Assembly (NCBI GenBank): GCA_934177025.1 | Contig: CAKPPA010000034.1 | Location: 1 to 9,314 of the forward strand | Length of the DNA: 9,314 nt | From: an uncultured Clostridia bacterium | GTDB taxonomy: Bacteria > Bacillota > Clostridia > Christensenellales > CAG-314 | Direction of reading: 5' to 3' | Part shown: piece after piece, positions 6,353-9,314 of the stretch | Numbering within the stretch: position 1 is the stretch's first letter | How the letters are laid out: each line of letters starts with the position of its first letter | Translations under genes and position numbers: made by a program | Notes under the pieces: model-generated | What the model was told of the DNA's origin: nothing | Databases searched by the model: none | Seen by the model: the letters and a program-made list of their open reading frames with translations, nothing else

Positions 6353-6997
6353 ATGAATTTGGAAACTACGGTGCGAAACCTTGAAAAAAATCAAATTGAC
6401 GTAACGGTGGTCGACACGAAGGAGGATGCCCTGCGACTGGTGCAGGAATGGTTGCAAAGCGGCGGATCCGTTGCAACGGGCGGCAGCAAAACGCTGGAGG
6501 AATGCGGCATCACCGATTACCTAAAACAAGCGGAGCACCTAAAGTTGTTGCGCCGCGACAATCCGAAACTCACGGAGCAGGAGCGTGCCGACGCCGATTG
6601 GCTGGCATACCGTGCGGACTACTTTTTGCTAAGCGCAAACGCCGTGACGGAACAGGGCGAATTGTTTAACGTGGACGGGTACGGCAATCGCGTTTCCAAC
6701 CTGATTTGCGGCGCAAAGCAAGTGATTGCGGTCGTCGGAATCAACAAACTGGTAAAAGATCTCGACGAAGCGGCATATCGCTTAAAAACCGTGGCCGCGC
6801 CGTTAAACACCAAGCGTTTAAACAAAAACACGCCTTGCGCAAAAACAGGGCAATGCATTGCACTCAGCGAAAATCGTAGCGGTTGGACGGCAGGCTGCAA
6901 CAGTCCGGAACGCATTTGCTGCTCCTACGTTGTAACCGCTTACCAACGAACCAAGCGCGTTCGCGTTATTTTCGTAAAGGAATCGTTGGGATACTGA
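6353..6997 (+). CDS. LUD-domain protein (YkgG/LutC-like family)
   Basis: 214 aa. The fold is recognised by GGSKTLEECG (residues 43-52), the signature SANAVTEQGELFNVDGYGNR (94-113), VIAVVGINKLVKDLDEA (124-140), AAPLNTKRL (148-156), the cysteine region beginning TPCAKTGQC (160-168), SPERIC (184-189) and the closing ESLGY. LUD proteins include subunits of lactate utilisation complexes, but stand-alone versions like this one, common in Clostridia, have no settled function. No lutA, lutB or lactate permease gene is near, so I would not call it lactate utilisation. An unusual point is that C168 and C182 are separated by about 13 residues, where relatives as I recall them have two (a C-x-x-C); see findings. 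Start and SD are clear. Confidence 0.92.
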   Translation: MNLETTVRNLEKNQIDVTVVDTKEDALRLVQEWLQSGGSVATGGSKTLEECGITDYLKQAEHLKLLRRDNPKLTEQERADADWLAYRADYFLLSANAVTEQGELFNVDGYGNRVSNLICGAKQVIAVVGINKLVKDLDEAAYRLKTVAAPLNTKRLNKNTPCAKTGQCIALSENRSGWTAGCNSPERICCSYVVTAYQRTKRVRVIFVKESLGY

Positions 6998-7006
6998 TTT
7001 TTTTTG

Positions 7007-7044
7007 TTTAAAAACCCTACTTAAATTTAAAAAACCTACTTAAA
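7007..7044 (+). repeat. Tandem 19-bp duplication after the LUD gene
   Basis: TTTAAAAACCCTACTTAAA (7007-7025) is directly followed by the same 19 bases with one difference, C to A at the ninth position (7026-7044). It lies between the stop codon and the terminator hairpin and overlaps the 5' A-run of the latter. Confidence 0.85.
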
Positions 7045-7074
7045 AAGGCATCGACACGTTGCGGTGCCTTTTTT
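7042..7074 (+). terminator. Rho-independent terminator of the LUD gene
   Basis: AAAAAGGCATCG pairs with CGGTGCCTTTTTT (one T-G pair) around an 8-nt loop, ending in a T-run, 45 nt after the stop codon. It can also work on the minus strand because of the 5' A-run. Confidence 0.88.
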
Positions 7075-7237
7075 CTTGCAACCGAAACCGACTACGCATT
7101 TCGGCATGCCTTTAAATTTTTGTTCCCTTTCAAAAACAAGGGAATTTTCAGCGCACGTTTTAAAGTAACGACGTGCCTGTTCCTTTCCCAAACGGCGAAA
7201 ACTTCCCTTTTTCGCACGGATTTCTCTTTTTTTAGGC

Positions 7238-7266
7238 TTGCTCCCCAACCGAAAATATAGTAAAAT
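7238..7266 (+). promoter_or_regulatory. Candidate promoter of the flippase-like gene
   Basis: TTGCTC at 7238-7243, a 17-nt spacer and TAAAAT at 7261-7266, nine bases before the ATG at 7276. A TATAGT at 7256-7261 is an alternative -10 without a good -35. With either, the untranslated leader would be under 10 nt. The rest of the gap (7075-7237) holds only a TTCCCTT/AAGGGAA hairpin at 7123-7144 and no gene. Confidence 0.55.
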
Positions 7267-7275
7267 AACGAGGAT

Positions 7276-8460
7276 ATGGAAAAACGACAACTTCGCCTTC
7301 GTGCGGTAAAACCCACGGGAACGCCGATTCGCGTGTTTCGCACCCGTCGCTTTACGCAATGCGTTTGCAGGGACGGTGCCTACACCATCACGTTTTCCCG
7401 CCCGCCGAAAGCAAAACGCTGGCTGAATTGGCTGTTTTTGGCCATTAACCTTGCTGTTATCAGTGTCATTTTCGCCTACCAGTCCCACACGGACGGCGTA
7501 GTCGATTTTGCCACTTTTTTCCGCACGCAAAACGGCTTAATGCTACTCGGCATTGCTTTGGGGTTGTTTTTCCTTATGATGCTGGTGGAAGTGTGCAAAA
7601 TTGCACTGTTGGTAAAACGCACCACCGGCAAATGGAATTGGAAACTGAGTTACAAAATTTCCGCCTTAGGGCGTTACTACGACTGCTTAACCCCGTTTTC
7701 CAGCGGAGGGCAACCTTTCCAAATTTACCAACTGCACAAAAACGGGTTGTCCATGGAAGCGGCGACGGGCATTCCGATGGGAAAATTTGTGTACTACCTC
7801 ATCGGGGTTTGTGCGGTGTCCATCGGGCTTTTGGTGTTTAACGGAATTTTGGGCACCAACTTAAATTCCTACGTCGTGTTAGCCGCGTTTATCGGCATCG
7901 GCGTGGATCTTTTGCTGTTGGCATTGCTCCTTTCGTTTGCGTTCAGCAAAAAAAATGCCCTGCGCTTGGTGCTGAAAATCATCGGCGTTTTAACAAAACT
8001 GCGCCTAATCAAAAATTACTACAAGGCGGCAATTCGCACCTCCCGCTTTGTCAAAAACTTACAGCGCACAATGAAGTACTACAATCGTTCTCCGTGGATT
8101 GTCCTTGGGGAAATTTTGCTCGCAATGATTGCGTTTTTCCTGACGATTTCCACCCCGTTTGTTCTGTACACTTTGCTGACGCCAAGCGGCACGGTGTCGT
8201 GGTTTGAAATTGCAACCAAAGCAATGCTCTGCACCATGGCGGCAAATTATTTTCCGTTGCCGGGCGGCAGCGGCGCGGCAGAACTTTCCTTTGCCGCCCT
8301 GTTTACAGGGCTTTTCGCACAGGAAACGTTGTTTTGGGCGTTACTCCTGTGGCGAATCATCGTTTACTACTTTTACCTGCTGCAAGGGGTACTCGTGATG
8401 TTTTACCAATCCGTAAAACGCCAACGTTCGGGAAACTTTCCGCAAAAGAGGAAGAACTAA
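7276..8460 (+). CDS. Flippase-like membrane protein (LPG synthase TM / UPF0104 family)
   Basis: 394 aa, predicted integral membrane protein of the family related to the N-terminal flippase half of MprF. A basic cytoplasmic N-terminus (1-48) is followed by about seven to eight hydrophobic segments (about 49-68, 87-110, 167-192, 198-223, 275-300, 312-326 and 336-378, the last probably two). Family signatures are GRYYDCLTPFSSGGQPFQIY (132-151) and PLPGGSGAAE (327-336) with its conserved Glu. There is no soluble C-terminal lysyl-transferase domain, so it is not full MprF; it probably moves or handles a lipid-linked substrate that I cannot name. The tail KRKN is encoded by the 5' arm of the terminator. 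A GAGG two bases before the ATG is too close for a normal SD. A stop codon at 7261-7263 rules out a start further upstream. Confidence 0.9.
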   Translation: MEKRQLRLRAVKPTGTPIRVFRTRRFTQCVCRDGAYTITFSRPPKAKRWLNWLFLAINLAVISVIFAYQSHTDGVVDFATFFRTQNGLMLLGIALGLFFLMMLVEVCKIALLVKRTTGKWNWKLSYKISALGRYYDCLTPFSSGGQPFQIYQLHKNGLSMEAATGIPMGKFVYYLIGVCAVSIGLLVFNGILGTNLNSYVVLAAFIGIGVDLLLLALLLSFAFSKKNALRLVLKIIGVLTKLRLIKNYYKAAIRTSRFVKNLQRTMKYYNRSPWIVLGEILLAMIAFFLTISTPFVLYTLLTPSGTVSWFEIATKAMLCTMAANYFPLPGGSGAAELSFAALFTGLFAQETLFWALLLWRIIVYYFYLLQGVLVMFYQSVKRQRSGNFPQKRKN

Positions 8461-8477
8461 CTTCTTCCTCTTTTTTC
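8444..8477 (+). terminator. Terminator built into the end of the flippase-like gene
   Basis: AAAAGAGGAAGAA (8444-8456), loop CTAAC containing the stop codon, then TTCTTCCTCTTTT (8462-8474) and further T residues: a perfect 13-bp stem with a U-tract. The 5' arm is the last four sense codons, so termination and the stop codon coincide. Confidence 0.88.
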
Positions 8478-8875
8478 TTTTCCCTTCCTTACCGGTTTCC
8501 CGTTGTTTCCTTTTATGAAAATACCGTTTCTCCTCCTTCCTTAAATACGCATTTTTAATTTACTCTTTCGCCCCCTTAACCACCTATTTTTTATTTGATT
8601 TTTTGCTTCTTTAAATATGCCTTTTTCCCCTCTTGCCCTCCCTTTCTTTCCTTTTTCATTTACCCCGCTTTTTGTTCCCTTTTTTTCTGAAAAACTTTTC
8701 TTTTTCTTTCGTCCCTCTTTTTGTTTTCTGTTGTACCCTTTCCCGAAATGCCGTTTCACTCCTTTCTTCTTTCGAAATACCCATTTTTTATTTGCCTTTT
8801 CTTCCCCTTAAACACGCATTTTCACTTTTCCCTTTGCTTTCTTTCCTTTTTCGTTTGTCCCTCTTCAGAAAGAAA
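8478..8875. repeat. Polypyrimidine tract with degenerate repeats
   Basis: No gene. From 8461 to 8820 I count 73 purines in 360 bases (about 80% pyrimidine). A motif like TTAAATACGCATTTTT recurs at 8541, 8576 and 8611 (35-bp steps) and, starting two bases into the motif, at 8775 and 8810 (35 bp apart). A longer similarity links 8518-8600 with 8745-8825. All long open frames here are low-complexity Phe/Ser/Pro or Lys/Arg runs without ribosome binding sites. Confidence 0.75.
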
Positions 8876-9083
8876 CCTCAAAGATAAAAAAACTAAAAAA
8901 GGACGCAAGAAAGGAAAAGCGAAAGGAATATAAGAAAGGGGTAAACGAAACGGTTGCAAACGATTAAGAAAAAGGCACAAAAAAGATGAAAAAAGATGAA
9001 ACGATGAAAAGGTTAAACGAACGGAATGAATCAAAAAGATAAAGAAAAGAATACCAGAAAGGTTAACAAAAAAGGACAAGGAA
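8876..9083. other. Polypurine tract
   Basis: No gene. The strand bias reverses: from 8881 to 9060 I count 34 pyrimidines in 180 bases (about 81% purine). The sequence is made of AAAGGA, AAAAGATGAA (directly repeated at 8981-9000) and similar words. It runs directly into the minisatellite. Confidence 0.75.
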
Positions 9084-9314
9084 CGTTAGTAATAAAAAAC
9101 GTTAGTAATAAAAAACGTTAGCAATAAAAAACGTCAGTAAGATAAAGAACTCTAGTAATAAAAAGTACACTAGTAATAAAAAAACATTAGTAATAAAAAA
9201 CGTTAGTAATAGAAAGAACGTCCGTAATGTAAAGAATGCTAGTAACAAAAGAAAGTTAGTAATAAGAAGAACGTTAGTAATAAAAAAACGCTAGCAATAA
9301 AAAAGTTAGTAATC
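9084..9314. repeat. Minisatellite of about 14 units, consensus CGTTAGTAATAAAAAA
   Basis: Unit starts fall at 9084, 9100, 9116, 9132, 9150, 9168, 9185, 9201, 9219, 9237, 9254, 9272, 9289 and 9304, a period of 15-18 bp. The first four steps are exactly 16 bp and nearly identical; later ones vary and carry GAA or AGAAAGAA inserts. Most units contain TAGTAATAA or a one-base variant, three stop codons in one frame. Units are contiguous with no spacers. The array continues past the end of the window. Confidence 0.9.

Noticed and set aside
6353..6997. Assignment to lutC and lactate utilisation
   Set aside because: No lutA, lutB or transporter gene is adjacent, and stand-alone clostridial LUD proteins have no proven link to lactate.
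7036..7530. 164-aa minus-strand open frame overlapping the flippase-like gene start
   Set aside because: It covers a terminator, a promoter and a well-supported gene on the other strand, and resembles no family.
8541..9079. Several 60-85-aa open frames in the pyrimidine/purine tracts
   Set aside because: They are Phe/Ser/Pro or Lys/Arg runs forced by composition, overlap each other in several frames and lack ribosome binding sites.
9084..9314. CRISPR array
   Set aside because: The repeats are contiguous 15-18-bp units with no unique spacers, and no cas gene is in the window.

Overview
The window looks like a piece of a low-to-mid GC Gram-positive (Firmicutes) genome, most likely an uncultured clostridial lineage. 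This rests on the canonical S10 ribosomal operon order, the Shine-Dalgarno (SD) sequences in front of the ribosomal genes, a lipoprotein signal peptide, a clostridial-type prolyl-tRNA editing (PrdX/YbaK-type) protein, a YkgG/LUD-type protein and a clostridial-type flippase-like membrane protein. I cannot place it to genus.

Layout. Positions 1-2812 (minus strand) hold the start of the S10 operon in the order rpsJ-rplC-rplD-rplW-rplB-rpsS, with rpsS cut by the window edge. A candidate extended -10 promoter near 3076-3102 would give a leader of about 255 nt containing a strong hairpin. Positions 2813-3822 are non-coding and contain a roughly 95-bp tandem repeat with internal TATATA palindromes. 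Positions 3823-5445 (plus) encode a 540-aa lipoprotein with a predicted helical N-terminal part and a DUF4434-like (TIM-barrel) C-terminal part. Two hairpin terminators separate it from the convergent PrdX/YbaK-like gene (5727-6251, minus). That gene diverges from a LUD-domain gene (6353-6997, plus), which ends in its own terminator. Next comes a polytopic flippase-like/LPG-synthase-TM protein (7276-8460, plus) whose terminator hairpin is built into its last codons.

Positions 8478-9314 contain no credible gene. About 400 nt are roughly 80% pyrimidine on the plus strand. This flips sharply near 8875 to roughly 80% purine, and then becomes a 15-18-bp minisatellite of about 14 units. Most units contain the in-frame triple stop TAG-TAA-TAA or a one-base variant of it. 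The array runs off the end of the window.

Apart from the S10 operon the genes are single-gene units with no obvious shared pathway. The most interesting cross-cutting signal is promoter geometry. The lipoprotein gene has a near-perfect sigma-A promoter whose -10 box ends 6 nt before the ATG, with no SD, so its mRNA should be leaderless. The PrdX-like gene shows the same 6-nt geometry and the flippase-like gene a 9-nt version, whereas the ribosomal genes and the LUD gene have ordinary SD leaders. I did not find a defence system, a mobile element or a clear novel multi-gene system.
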